From positions 1 through 31,347 of the forward strand of contig RXOD01004026.1 in the NCBI GenBank assembly GCA_005223375.1: a stretch of 31,347 nucleotides of DNA. The letters run 5' to 3'. The position numbers were made by a program, and so were the translations under genes. Source of the stretch: Amoebophrya sp. AT5.2 (lineage: Eukaryota; Sar; Dinophyceae; Syndiniales; Amoebophryaceae). The notes beneath the pieces were generated by a model, which made no database searches, was not told the origin of the DNA, and worked only from the letters and a program-made list of their open reading frames with translations. Every line of letters begins with the position of its first letter. Position 1 is the first letter of the stretch. Of this stretch, positions 1 to 10,624 are shown one piece after another.

Positions 1-1868
1 ATTCTTCAGAAGGCCGAAGACCCACCCTTCGCGTTGCGCAAAAGGCTTTGCAGAGGGTCGCTCTAGGAACGAGGAAATTCAGTCGAGTAGCTGTCACGCA
101 GAAACACTCTGCACCCTGTGGACCCCTGACGCTTCAGGTAGGACGCTAGACATTCGACGCTGTTGACCTCTGTGGCCTTGTGAGCCCCGACACCCGCCAC
201 CCCCCATAATGAAGCATCTCTGAAGCGCTCGCGCCGGGCGGTTAGAGCGCTGGCCATGCGCCGCCACCCCTGGAGGTCCACCTCTCCTAACTTAGTAGCA
301 GGCCACTTAGCAGCTGGACAGTTGATAGTCTCTCCCGCACCGGCTCCGTGCGGCATCGTGGCGTTCCTCATCGTCATCGCCCTGTTCTTCGCCTCCCCCG
401 TGTTTGTGTTGTGGGTGTTACTAGCATTCGCCACGAATCCCAATCGCTGCTTCGTCGCTTTCAGCTCCCGACTCAGCGCGCGGTCCTTCGATGGAGCATT
501 GTCGATTTGATTTGAGTCTCTGAGGCTCCCCACTTCCGCGCATTAGAGGCGGAAAAAACCCAGGCCCGATTGGGTTTAGGTTTAGGCTATTGGTCGGTAG
601 CAAATCTTCCGACTATGACTATCATCTTCCGATCAGCGATGGTCATCACCGACAGCGAGGTCATACCCGACTGAGAAGGGTCGCTAGCGGCTTCCTCTGG
701 CGATACCAGAGCGATGGACACGATCACGGATCGAACGGCGCATCTTCCTGCTCCGGTGCCTACTGCCGACCCTAGACACCTCTTCCCTGAAGCGAGGGTA
801 GGCAGCAATCTCCTGCGAGTGTCAAGGCGGTAAGAGTACGCATTCGTGTGACCCAGACCACACGACGGCAAACCTATACCTGAAACACCTAGTAACCTGA
901 GTTTTTTCAATGGCGACTTAATCGTAGCCTCCGACCGAGATCGGGTTCGTTTTGTCTTGTGGGAAGGGGACCCGCGGTCCGCAGTACAACTGGGCGTGGG
1001 ACTGCAGGTGCCCCAGATGCCTCTTGGTGTGGTAGCCCATACCGCTGCCCTGTGAACCGCCGCCGCGGGAGGGCGAACTCAGTCCGTAGCTCATTTTTGA
1101 TCGATTGTAGCCGAAAGTTGTTATGCGATGAATCGATGAATAGCTGCGATGTCGTGGGAACAATAATATATATTTTATGGCCCTGCAGCTGCGGTATGCA
1201 GGGCTCTCTGGTGCCTAGTAGTAATCGCCGATCACGTGAATGGCAATAAGTACATTGTACCAGTACCTCATATACGGATTGTATCACGGCGACAGTGGCT
1301 GGTTTCACTCTCACTCTGATGGTCCCGCTCTACGTCCTCGAATCGAATGTATGTCGAGGATTCTTTAACGATCAATGGGGATACCTCGCTCAAAGACACA
1401 CAGCATACGGTTTCATTTCACACGTGGAATATACGTGTTTTCAAAGGATTTGCCAATGCGAAATCTCTCCTTCGAGCGCGCTCTCCAGGCCCCATTCTCT
1501 CCATTCTCTCATCGGCGCGACTCTCCTTGCCTACAGGGAACATGAAGAAGGTTTTTTTTTCGCGACGGTCCGGACAAGACGCTCGTGCCGGTGCGGGCAA
1601 GCGCCCGCACCACTGACTTTTTTAGGTTTCATTCGCGTATGCTTCAGCTTCCCACTCATCTCATTCCATTGCAAAACCTGTTTTCGAGAAAATGTTCCGC
1701 CATATGGTCCCTCTATCGTAGTTCAGCAATCCGACGCGTCAGCACGATGTCATTCGATCAGCTGTTGATCCTATCGCCGCCTCTGTCTATCGGAAGCGCG
1801 TCTTCGGAACATCCCCCGAAAAAGAGGTTTCGCAACATGATCCTTCTACCGGTTCGACATGGAGATGC
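1..1868. other. Stretch without a recognisable gene
   Basis: I find no open frame here that resembles a known protein, and none with convincing exon edges; the longer open frames (about 130-160 codons) lie on both strands and overlap one another. A short perfect hairpin is present at 1180-1204 (8-bp arms gccctgca/tgcagggc). Two telomere-like units (tttagg) occur near 573-587, too few to mean anything. The 3' side of the ribosomal protein gene ends at 1869, so the first part of this stretch is its 3' flank. Confidence 0.5.
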
Positions 1869-2345
1869 TTACTTGGAGAAAGTGATGAGACCCTTCTCGA
1901 AGAGCAAACGGTTCAGGCAGCAGTCTGCCTCGCCCCGCTGCCGGATGAAGCCAGCCAGGTGGAAGGTGAAGAACTCGTTGGTGTACTTACCCTCCTGGTC
2001 CACCTGTGTTGATGCGAGGAGTTTATTCAGCTGGATTCTTCTTGCTTCTTTTTAGAGTAACGACAACGACTCACCAACTTCTAGAAAGAAGATTTACAAC
2101 AGTGCCGGATTTTTGCGACTGTCACGGAACTGTCTAGCTCGCTCAGAAGACAAATAGGGCCTGGCGACGAATGATTCGAAGAGAACTTCAAGTACGGTAG
2201 TAAGTAATTTCGAAAGCAAACAAAGGAATACCTGTCCGACGTTCATCTGGATGGAGGAGTGCTCCTTGGCCGAGATGAGCCTGTTGGTCGCGGAACATTT
2301 GCGCGGGATGTACAGATCCACGCGGAGCCCTTCGTCGTTCTCCAT
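1869..2345 (-). CDS. RPS21: 40S ribosomal protein S21 (eS21), 2 exons
   Basis: Small cytosolic ribosomal protein of the 40S subunit, eukaryote-specific, 82 residues, which is the usual family length. Exon 1 is 2232-2345 (38 codons) and carries the family signature: MENDEG at the start, then [14 protein letters not shown] and a segment ending SIQMNVGQ. Exon 2 is 2003 down to 1869 (44 codons plus TAA) and ends LITFSK, comparable with the KADGIVSKNF-like tail of the family. The intron (2004-2231) has GT at its 5' end and CACAG at its 3' end, and the join is in phase. The start is the only ATG that gives the conserved N-terminus. Its presence shows that the window is nuclear DNA of a eukaryote. 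Confidence 0.93.
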
Positions 2346-3210
2346 GGTTTTGGAAGTCCTGAACTGAAGCGGCTACGAAACCTCGTCCCCTGCGATCATT
2401 CGATTGATAATAAATAAATTGCCGAGAAAATAAATTGAATTGAATCGAAGCCACGGTTGCACGGAATTGGAAGATCGAAAAATGACTTTTTTTCAAATCT
2501 TAGAACCGGTCCATAGCACGGCTGATCTGCTCAACGAACATTTGGGAGCCTATCACGAAAGAACGGTGGATCGATGCTTGTGGATCTTAAACCGCCGAAC
2601 CGAGAAAAACTGTTTAGTTACATCCTTCTTTAGATCTGCATCACGAGGAATTCTTCACCGAGCTGTGGATCGAAATCTAAATCGAAGCAAACCGAGACAC
2701 GTCGAAATCACTACTTTTGGAACAACCGGCTGGTGCACTCCGGCTTGTCTAGTCGCAGCGCGCAGGGTTCGAAACCTGCTGACGGTTCTTAAATCTTATT
2801 GATTTTGGTACAGATGAATGACAGGCCTTTGCGCGTGTATCTCAGAAAACCGTTTTTCCGAAAAAAAAGACCTGTTGGTTCCGCTTTCGGAAACACTCAA
2901 CCGGAAAAACACCAGTCGAGGTCAGCTCCGCAGGTCGCCTCCGGGGTGGAGAGCAGCAATATGAAAAGCATAAGTACATCTAAATCCAACCATAGCTCGA
3001 GGTAAAAACTGTTGGTACATTCGCAGCCGTGTACGTAGTATAGCAAACAAGCAATCAAATCTACTGTTCTAAAATAAACACCATTCATTCATTCTCGAGG
3101 CAAGGCGAGGCCTACCACCTCTGTATCTGTCAGTCTCCGCAAATAGAGGACCATTCCAAATTTATTCCACCGACACCAGCCTGTAGCACATGATGTGGTA
3201 ATGTAGGTTT
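2346..3210. other. Intergenic region between S21 and the ankyrin/IQ/PDZ gene
   Basis: This is the 5' flank of the ribosomal protein gene and the 3' flank of the ankyrin-type gene. No open frame looks like a known protein. A tRNA-like T-arm sequence around 2765-2785 was examined and rejected. No clear TATA box or other promoter element can be named. Confidence 0.45.
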
Positions 3211-6200
3211 TTAGTCGTCCTCCTCTTCCTCCTCGTTGTCCTCGTCGTCATCGTCCTCCTCATCGTCGTCATCCTCATCCGAGGACTGCAGCGTGATCGC
3301 CGGCGGCCCGCCGAGCCCCATGGACATCTTCCGCAAAAACATCATCCCCATCACCTGCTTCCGCACCTTCATCACCGCCAACTTGAGAACCTATAAAGTA
3401 AATAGCAGTAGAGCATCGACGCCTCACAAAAGTAGAACAAACAATGAATCCCATAAATAAATCCCGTAGCCTGTCAGGGATGAGCAACCCGATGAGGTTG
3501 TAGGCCCATGCTACTTCCACTTCTAGGAAGTAGCAGGGACTTCCACTTCTAGGAAGTAGAATGGGCCGGACCGCCGAGCCCCATGGACATCTTCAGCAAC
3601 AACCTGCTCAACCCGGAAGCAGGTGATGGGAGCCCATCACCTGCTTCCGCACCTTCATCACCGCCAACTTCAGAACCTAAATAGCAGTAGAGCATCGATT
3701 GATCATCGAAGCACAAAAAACTACCCACAAAAGAACAAACATACGAATCCCAAACAACTCAAATCTAACTACCTGCGCCCTTCTGATTTGCAGTTTCACC
3801 CAGCTCCCCTCTTTCGCATCCGCGATTTCCTTTCTCAACTCGTCCGCGGCGCAGTCCATTCTCCCATTCACCCCAATCACCCGCATAAACGGCTCCAACA
3901 CTAAATCGTACCTCCCCTGCATCTGCACCAGTCGCTTGTTCACGACCGAGGTCACCCCGTACACTTTCCCGATCTTCAGCTCCGCGGCCAATCCGCCGCC
4001 CTCCTGCAGCTGCAGCCCGAGACCAATGTCGCCGTTGATCTTTTTCGTGAAGAAGGAGAAATACCTCGCGAATTTCTGGATCTCGAGCACGATCTGGTCC
4101 CCGGACCGTAACTCCTCCTTCATCTTCTCCACGTCGTCGCGCACGCCGTTCACGGCGATAATACGGTCCCCAACGTGCACGTGCTTGGAGTCGTCAAACG
4201 ACTGCTCGTTGTAGGCGTGGAGCAAACCGCCCCAAACCACGGATTTCACGACCTGGCGAGGAGGTTTTGGTGGGTCGGCGCAGGTCCGATGTTGGATCAT
4301 TTTTACAGTCAGCGAGATATCGGATAGAAACTAGTATTCAGCCTGCTTGCGATGTTCATCTTCGGACAGATGGCCTTCAAGAAGGCGAACAAGCGATGGC
4401 TCTTGAAGATGCAAGCGCGGTTGGTTTTCAATGAGCACAGTGGATAGTGGGAGGTGCAGTGAGCATAGTGGGAGCTGCAGTGACGGCCCTACGAGCAGCA
4501 TTACCGCCGCCCACGCCCTCATCATGCAATATTAGAAATACCAAATGTTGTGGTGCGTTGACGTCCAGCCCTTTGTTTGCCTCCATGAAGGCGGCCGCGC
4601 CGTCGAAGAAGGCGATTCCGTATTTCTGTGCGGAGTCCGTTTTTTTCAGCGTGATTTTCAAAACGACCCCTTTCTCCCAAAACTTCTCCATCTTCGCGAA
4701 GGCCGCCGGCGCCACCGCGTTGTCCAGCATGATCTCCCTTTGTTTTTTCTGTTTCGGCGACACCACCCCCAGCACGTTCAACGCTTCTTCTGCGGTCACT
4801 TGATTCCGCTCCACGTACCTGCTCATGTTTTGCGTCCACAGTTTTGCCGCCATCTTCCGCTCTTTTGCGGACAGTTTCAGTTTTGCCTTCTTCCGCGCGG
4901 CGGCCTCCCCGAAGCCGACGAAATTCCTCAACTTCCCCGGCCTTAAGTACAGCGTCTTCGCGGGCGCGAACAGCAGTTCCGCCACGTCCCGCCTGGCTTG
5001 TGCGGTCCCGCGGTGCACCGTCAAGAACAAATTCGGGTGGGTCTTTGAATCCTGTAAGATGTCGGCGAGGGAGCTCGCGTCGTTCTTCTCGCCGTTCACT
5101 TCGGAAATCAGCATGTTCCGCTGCAAACACATCCAGTGCTTCCCGTTCTTCGCCGCGTTGAGGTTGTGCGCCATCACGACGGTTGTGGGTTCGTAGTTGC
5201 AACTCGCGTAAAAGTCCCGCGAGTTGTTCAACTTGTCAACTTGGGTTTCATCCCCCCCGCCCCCTCCGCCGGAAGCGCTGTCTTCCGTCTCGCCGCCCGC
5301 GCCGCCCCGAACGTGCAGAATCCTCAAGTGCGTTCTCGAGTACTTCCGGTCGATACTCAACCCCACCGGCTTTTCCTTCCGGTTCAGGTTCACCTGAAAC
5401 GTCGTCGGGTAGCGCTCAAGCTGCAACTCGAATTTCAGTATGCCAACGTTCTGCAACTCCGCCGTCATTTCTGCTACTGATTTGTGGTTGTTGACGGATA
5501 AAATCCGGTCGTACAGCCGGATCTGCTCGTTCTTCGTACCCACATGACCTTCCTCCACCGCCCTATTGAAGTCCGACACGGCGCCAACAGAAATGCGCGT
5601 GACGATCAGATTCGCCGGCGCGTACTCCGTAGGCACCGCTGGGAAGTTTTGCAAGAAGTGCTTTTCCCCGTCCAGAAACACCAGCCCCAGCACGTCCTCC
5701 TCCTCGCGCGTGATCGTCACGTTAAATTTCTCCGGCTTGTCTTCCGGCGGTTTATACACACTCCTCCACAAATCGGTTGGTGGCGCGGTGTAGCGGTTGG
5801 TCACCTTCAGGTCCTCGACCCTTTCTCTCGCTCGCTTCCCGCGGAACCCAGCCTGGACCTTCTGGGCGGCCTTCTCCGCCTCGCCGATGGTGACGTCGTT
5901 GCCGAGCACCTGCTGGAGCTCTTTTTCCTGCTGCTGCCGGTGCTTCTGGTGCTTCTTCACGCCGACCTCCTTGCGCGCCATCTTGCCGCGGTACAGGTTC
6001 TGCACGCGGGTGGCCGCAGCCTCCTCCTCAGACCTTTTTGGTGCGATGTATTTTATGCTGTGTGGCGAACGATGAGAATAGAAAGATAGTACCTGGGCCA
6101 GTATCATATCGAGATCGAGATCATGGCTCTAGAATACTTTACTATCAGCAGCTTTTGATTTTCTTGCTCGATCACCGAAGATCACTGTTCGATCGATAAG

Positions 6201-7821
6201 CGGCTCATAGGTCATCGCAAATCCAAACCCTGTAAACCCTCATCAAACATAGGATTCAATGGCCATAGAATCGGACGGAGCATACACACTTACAGCTTGA
6301 TGTCTGATACCCTCTATCGATACATCGCTATAATGACATACCGCATCTGCGCCTTTTTCGCGTCCACGTTTTTCCTGGCCATCTTTCCTCTCGCCGCCGC
6401 CTGCAGTTTTGCTGCCACCGTGTTTTCCGCGATGTTCTGCTCCATTACCGCAAGGTCAATGTCGGACAACACCGCGCCCGTCAGGTGCTTGGCATGCGTA
6501 ATGGCGGCACTCACCGTTTCAGTTTGGATCACGATGCCCTTGTTAGTCTTCTGCAGGTGGTTCGCGCCGCACGTGAGCAACAGCGCGACGCAGTGCGCGT
6601 TCCCCACCTGAATGAAATGGTACTCCGCGTGGTGCAAACAAGTCCGCCCGGCCTTGTCCGGCCAGTCCACGATCTCGCGGGGGAGCACCTTCATCAAGTA
6701 CCTGGTGAGAGATATGTAGAAGTAGACAGAGACACGAAGATTTTGATTTTGTATTAAGTTTAAGATAAGTAATTGATTCATAACTGATGAGTACGCAAGG
6801 CTTTCGCTGCAGCCGTTGAATGCCAGCGTGTGCAGCGGCGTTTGGTCGGCGGTGTTTCGCAGGTCTGTCCGCGCTCCCTTGTCTAGCAAGTAGTGGACCG
6901 TCTCTGCATTCCGCGCGAAAAACAACGGCGTTTGGTCGTATCTGTCGATGAATCAAGGCAACAAAATCACAGTCAAATTCTTGGCGATACATCAACGAAC
7001 TGCCAGAGAACGACCGGATCCGAAGCAATAGAATCTATCACAATCAATCTCCTGCAACAAAAAACAAAGTCTCGCGATCAATCGATTAGCAGTATCTATA
7101 AGTACGCGTCCCTGATGTTGACGTCTGCGGCGTGTTTGATGAGGCTGCGGACGACGTTGATGTTTCCGGAGGAGGCCGCGTAGTGCAGCGCGCTGGGGTT
7201 CCCGACGTTGGGGTCGCATCCCGCGTCCAGCAGACTGCCGAGCAGCTTGTTCAAATTCAAGCTCGCCGCAAACGACAAAGGCGTCAGCTGCCGCGCAGCG
7301 GAGGTCTTTATCTGCGATTGATCGATTGGGAAGCGATTCACTCATCGATTGTTCTTAAAAACAAACTGGGAATAAATGAATGCTGTCAGTAGATTCTTGT
7401 TCCACGAAATCGATAGTGTCAATCGACGAAATCATCGGAATTTGACATTTACTGAGTCAGCTACAAGACACAGCTATACTCAAATCGAAGCTGCATTCTC
7501 GTCGGGTCTAGAGGGACAAGAATGCTGATGCAGAGCCAGTTGGTATGGAGGTCTGATGCCTTTTTCTGCCTCAGCCTCACACGCACGGATAGGATTTAGT
7601 GTGCCCGGCATCGGTCGGAGGAATCGATAGCTATCGATAGCAGCTTGATCATCGTAGCTTGTTCATATACGTAGGTTGTATCATAGGAAGAACAATCGGA
7701 TAGTTGCTGGTAGTGGTACCACTTTGTTTTTGTTTTTCTCGGTGAGGTTGGCGACGTAGTCCGTCTGCGTGATATCGTAGTCCGTGAGCCCATCCTCAAC
7801 CATGCCCAGGAGCTCGGACAT
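3211..7821 (-). CDS. Ankyrin-repeat, IQ-motif and PDZ-like scaffold protein, 7 exons
   Basis: Predicted 987-residue protein. Exons (minus strand, 5' to 3'): 7821-7723, 7311-7106, 6941-6795, 6701-6342, 6033-4542, 4252-3773, 3390-3211. All introns are GT-AG and all joins keep frame. Residues about 37-235 form several ankyrin repeats (TPLSFAA, ALHYAASSGNINVVRSLI, QTPLHTLAFNG, TCLHHA). Three IQ calmodulin-binding motifs follow at about 243-262, 276-294 and 324-343, each with the xRGKxARxxV core. The rest holds about four degenerate PDZ-like modules with characteristic turns such as YDRILSVN, GDRIIAVNGV and RVIGVNGR. The C-terminus is an Asp/Glu run encoded by exon 7 (59 codons plus TAA). It is likely a calcium/calmodulin-responsive scaffold, possibly of the flagellum or cortex; that role is inference. 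The start MSELLGMVED is the first ATG in frame, but an AAAAG just upstream could be a splice acceptor, so a further 5' exon is possible. Confidence 0.8.
3503..3567. repeat. Nested inverted and direct repeats inside the last intron of the scaffold gene
   Basis: A 16-bp inverted repeat (3503-3518 and 3552-3567, one mismatch) encloses two direct copies of a 20-bp unit (3514-3533 and 3540-3559), each of which carries the palindrome acttctaggaagt. It sits immediately beside the decayed copy of exon 7. Confidence 0.75.
3568..3676 (-). pseudogene. Decayed duplicate of the terminal exon of the scaffold gene
   Basis: The segment copies the start of exon 7, including its acceptor (TTTAG then GTTCTGAAG). 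It would encode VLKLAVMKVRKQVMG and then diverge to a stop after SHHLLPG. The break is a perfect 17-bp inverted repeat (3614-3630 and 3633-3649, 2-nt loop) made from the exon's own sequence folded back on itself. Beyond the hairpin the copy resumes similarity to the rest of exon 7 (AAGATGTCCATGGGGCTCGG) out of frame. It has lost the acidic tail. If its acceptor is used it gives an alternative short C-terminus. Confidence 0.65.
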
Positions 7822-10624
7822 CCTCACCTTTTTTTTGTGTCGGCCTTTTGACGAGGTCCGAGGTGTAGGTCCTAGAGGTCGAGGAGACCTGCGCGTCGTC
7901 TCACCTCCGCCCCGGAATCCGATCGAGTTCCGCCTCGATGCAGAGCAGCTGTATGCCCGCTAGCAGCTGTATGCAGAAACAGTATTCATAATTCAATCGA
8001 CCATACACGCACCTTATGCTTCTCTGAATTCGGTCATGATGATTTTTCGGGGGAAAAATTCATACATTTATGTTCATGCAAGCAGTCGTGCCTAGAGCGA
8101 TTTGTCTATCAATGGCGAAGGTTATAATTAGGGGGGTATGGAAATAAAAGATTGATGGTTGTTGTCCTGTTGTCGATGGATGCGGATTGACATAGATTTC
8201 CTCGCCGTGGATTTCCCGAACCCATTGGAAGCGGCCCGAAGGCTGGCCCGCCCTCGGATCCGCCGCCGCCACAGCGCCCCAACACCCCGATTTTGGGAAA
8301 ACTCGCTCCGTCCGTCGGCAGCCGATCACCGATAGTCAACAGAGGCAACCTCCGACACGTCACCGATGCCACGAAAGACCATTCCTATCTGTTTCCATCA
8401 TTAGTGGTGCGACGAAACCAACCAACGGACGACTCATCGGACGCGTCATTCATCGGACGTAAATTCATGCATAGGGATAGGAATTCGAATTCGAGCGGAT
8501 GCGCAAGTAGAAGTACACGGACACCGACGTCTGTAGAGGTCTCACTCGTCACGGAAGCAAAGTGGAACGAATCGATCCACAGAGAAGCAGAATTAATAGA
8601 CACAGATATCGCCGAGGACATCAGCAGACACACAGACTAGTGGAACGACAACGAATAGAATATTTATACATCAGAGTATGACAGAGGACTTGACAACATC
8701 AACCGAGGCAGTCTCTGCGAGGCGTTTTGCTGCGACGAAATCGTAAGAAAGCTTGCACCGGGAGTCTGCATTTCTTGTTTCCCCTCACAATATACAGAAA
8801 AAAGTGCTGCAATTTTTTCTGGAGGCGAAGCTCAGCGCCGCTGCGGGGGCTCACGGGTCGAACGATGGCGCCGCGCGGTTCGTTGTGGTTTATTTACAAA
8901 ACAAAAGCAGCCAGTTCCTCATCAGGTGGCGCCGCGAGTTGGGGCAGCGTGGACCATGACGATTGGCGCCAATTGAGTTCGCGCGGGCGCGACCCACTCT
9001 CGCGGGGAGGCCCGACAACGACAACGACAAGCAAATAAAAATATAAGAATTCGGAAACTACTGCCCTCGTCCTCTTTTTTGGTCTTCTTTCTTCCCGGAG
9101 CCTGACAAAAAGCAACTATTATAGTCCCGGAGCTTGTCACATAAGTCAAACTTCTCAAAGCATCAGTAAACAAGACCAGCTGCATTGATTTGCCAAAAAG
9201 ATAAGAAGAGCGAAGTGCTCGCAAGTAGAAGTATGGAGATAAGCTCACTCCCAAGCTTCTGCCTCGTAGAGTTCTGGACCCGTGGCCCTCAGGTGTTCCC
9301 AGATTCGCGCCGCACGAATCTGCAGAAACAGCAGGCGCTCGCCGCATTATGTGCGTGGCAACCAACCACGCAGCATCCACGGGGGAGCATGGGCCCAGTT
9401 GAGTGCTGCCCTCGTTTGTCTTTCGGCGTTCGAGTGTCTGGCAGCGCTGCGACCTGTTCGAAGATGGGAGCCGGGGCCTGTATTACAAACCCAAACGAAG
9501 CCGATCGCTACCCGAATGGTTTGCGGGCTTTCGTTGTTTCTGTTCTTCTATCCCGACGCCCGTCCGCGTTACCAAAGACGTCCAGAGTTGTAGTGGCGTA
9601 GATCTAGCGGCAAGGCTCTGCCTCGATGTTTTCAATAGCCTGCAGCGCGACCGGCTCGCCCATGGGATCCGGGAGTGACGCTGTCCCCATTGGGAATCGA
9701 CGGCAGCTGGATGCGCGGTCGCTTCAGCGTCGTAGGCTCCAGGGAGGGCACGGACATGCGTTTCAGGGCTCCCGGCCCCGCCGCGCCGTCGCTCGCGTTG
9801 TTCGTCTGCTTCGATTCCGCCGCGTTCGTCGTGTCCAACCCGTTGAACTCCGCGCCCAGGAGCTCTTCGAGAAGCGCGGCGGTCTCTGCCGGCGTGTTGG
9901 CGGGGACTAGGTTCCGGCAGAAGAGCCGCGCCCTCCTATCTTTCTAGCGACCTCGCGCGCGGCTCAGGACAGTATCTGCATCACATTCGAAAATAGTAAA
10001 ACCGAAACGCGACACCATGTCGCCCCAACTTGCTGCCATGCTCCCGCGTTCGCAATGGGGACAGCGATATCCCCACCCCGGGCGCTGGTTAGGAGTCGAC
10101 GGCTTGCCCCGGGGATGCGCACGCGCTTCAGCATCGCGCCATTGTAAAATTCTTAGGTAAGGCGAAGCAGCAGCTGCCATGGAATTAATAGGATTCAGCT
10201 CGACATCGAGAAGATCGGGACTCCAGATCTGAAACATAGGCCATTGCGAGGTGTGGTCGCCTCTCCGACGGAAACATGTCTGAAAGTCAGCAAGGTAGTT
10301 CTCCACTCCCACTTCTCTCTTCCGCCTCCCCTCTTGTTTCGGATGAGCATCATACACATACAGCGTAAGTCACATTGTTACAGTTCGTTGTCACAAAAGC
10401 GATAAGTGGCGTGATATCGATCACGTCTTCGGTGAACGTGAGCCCCATCATCCAAAAAGGATCAATCATAGTTTTTGATTCGTCGTTATACTTCATAGGC
10501 GCATCGGTTGCTATGGCCGTCGTGGAGTCCCTTCTAGCCGGAGTACGACTGTACATAGCGAATCCATAGCTGGCCCGGACATCTAGGAAAACTCCTATAT
10601 TTCTACGTCCACCCATGATCAGCA
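7822..10624. other. Long stretch with no firmly identified gene
   Basis: This lies between the RP2-like gene and the scaffold gene. The best candidates are a minus-strand frame at 9630-9945 (listed separately) and a minus-strand segment around 8150-8330 that reads GRFQWVREIHGEEIYVNPHP, which vaguely recalls a WW domain but lacks the second Trp. Otherwise open frames are short and unrecognised. A mosaic of short direct and inverted repeats links 9689-9740 with 10051-10140. Confidence 0.4.
9630..9945 (-). CDS. Hypothetical open frame or terminal exon, about 104 codons
   Basis: Open from a possible acceptor (CGCTAG then AAAGATAGG) to a stop near 9630. It encodes a frame beginning RARLFCRNLVPANTPAETAA and continuing with LLEELLGAEFNG, then a basic low-complexity tail with TLKRPRIQLPSIPNG. 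I do not recognise a family. The high GC and smooth amino-acid composition over the first 40 residues look coding. It has no convincing ATG at its beginning, so it would need an upstream exon, and I could not find one. A related motif (LKRVRIPGAS) is encoded on the same strand at about 10090-10140. Confidence 0.3.

Noticed and set aside
63..533. 156-codon minus-strand open frame
   Set aside because: Overlaps other frames on the opposite strand, has no recognisable domain and no splice context; GC-driven open frames of this size are common here.
573..587. Telomere-like tttagg units
   Set aside because: Only two units in ordinary sequence; not a telomere or an interstitial array.
2730..2800. 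tRNA-like T-arm (gcagggttcgaaacctgc) with a possible acceptor pairing aaccg/cggtt
   Set aside because: The enclosed length is only about 64 nt, the loop is 8 nt instead of 7, and no D-arm or anticodon arm can be drawn on either strand.
6720..6800. GC-AG intron in the scaffold gene
   Set aside because: Moving the border by two bases gives a normal GT-AG intron (donor at 6794) with the correct frame.
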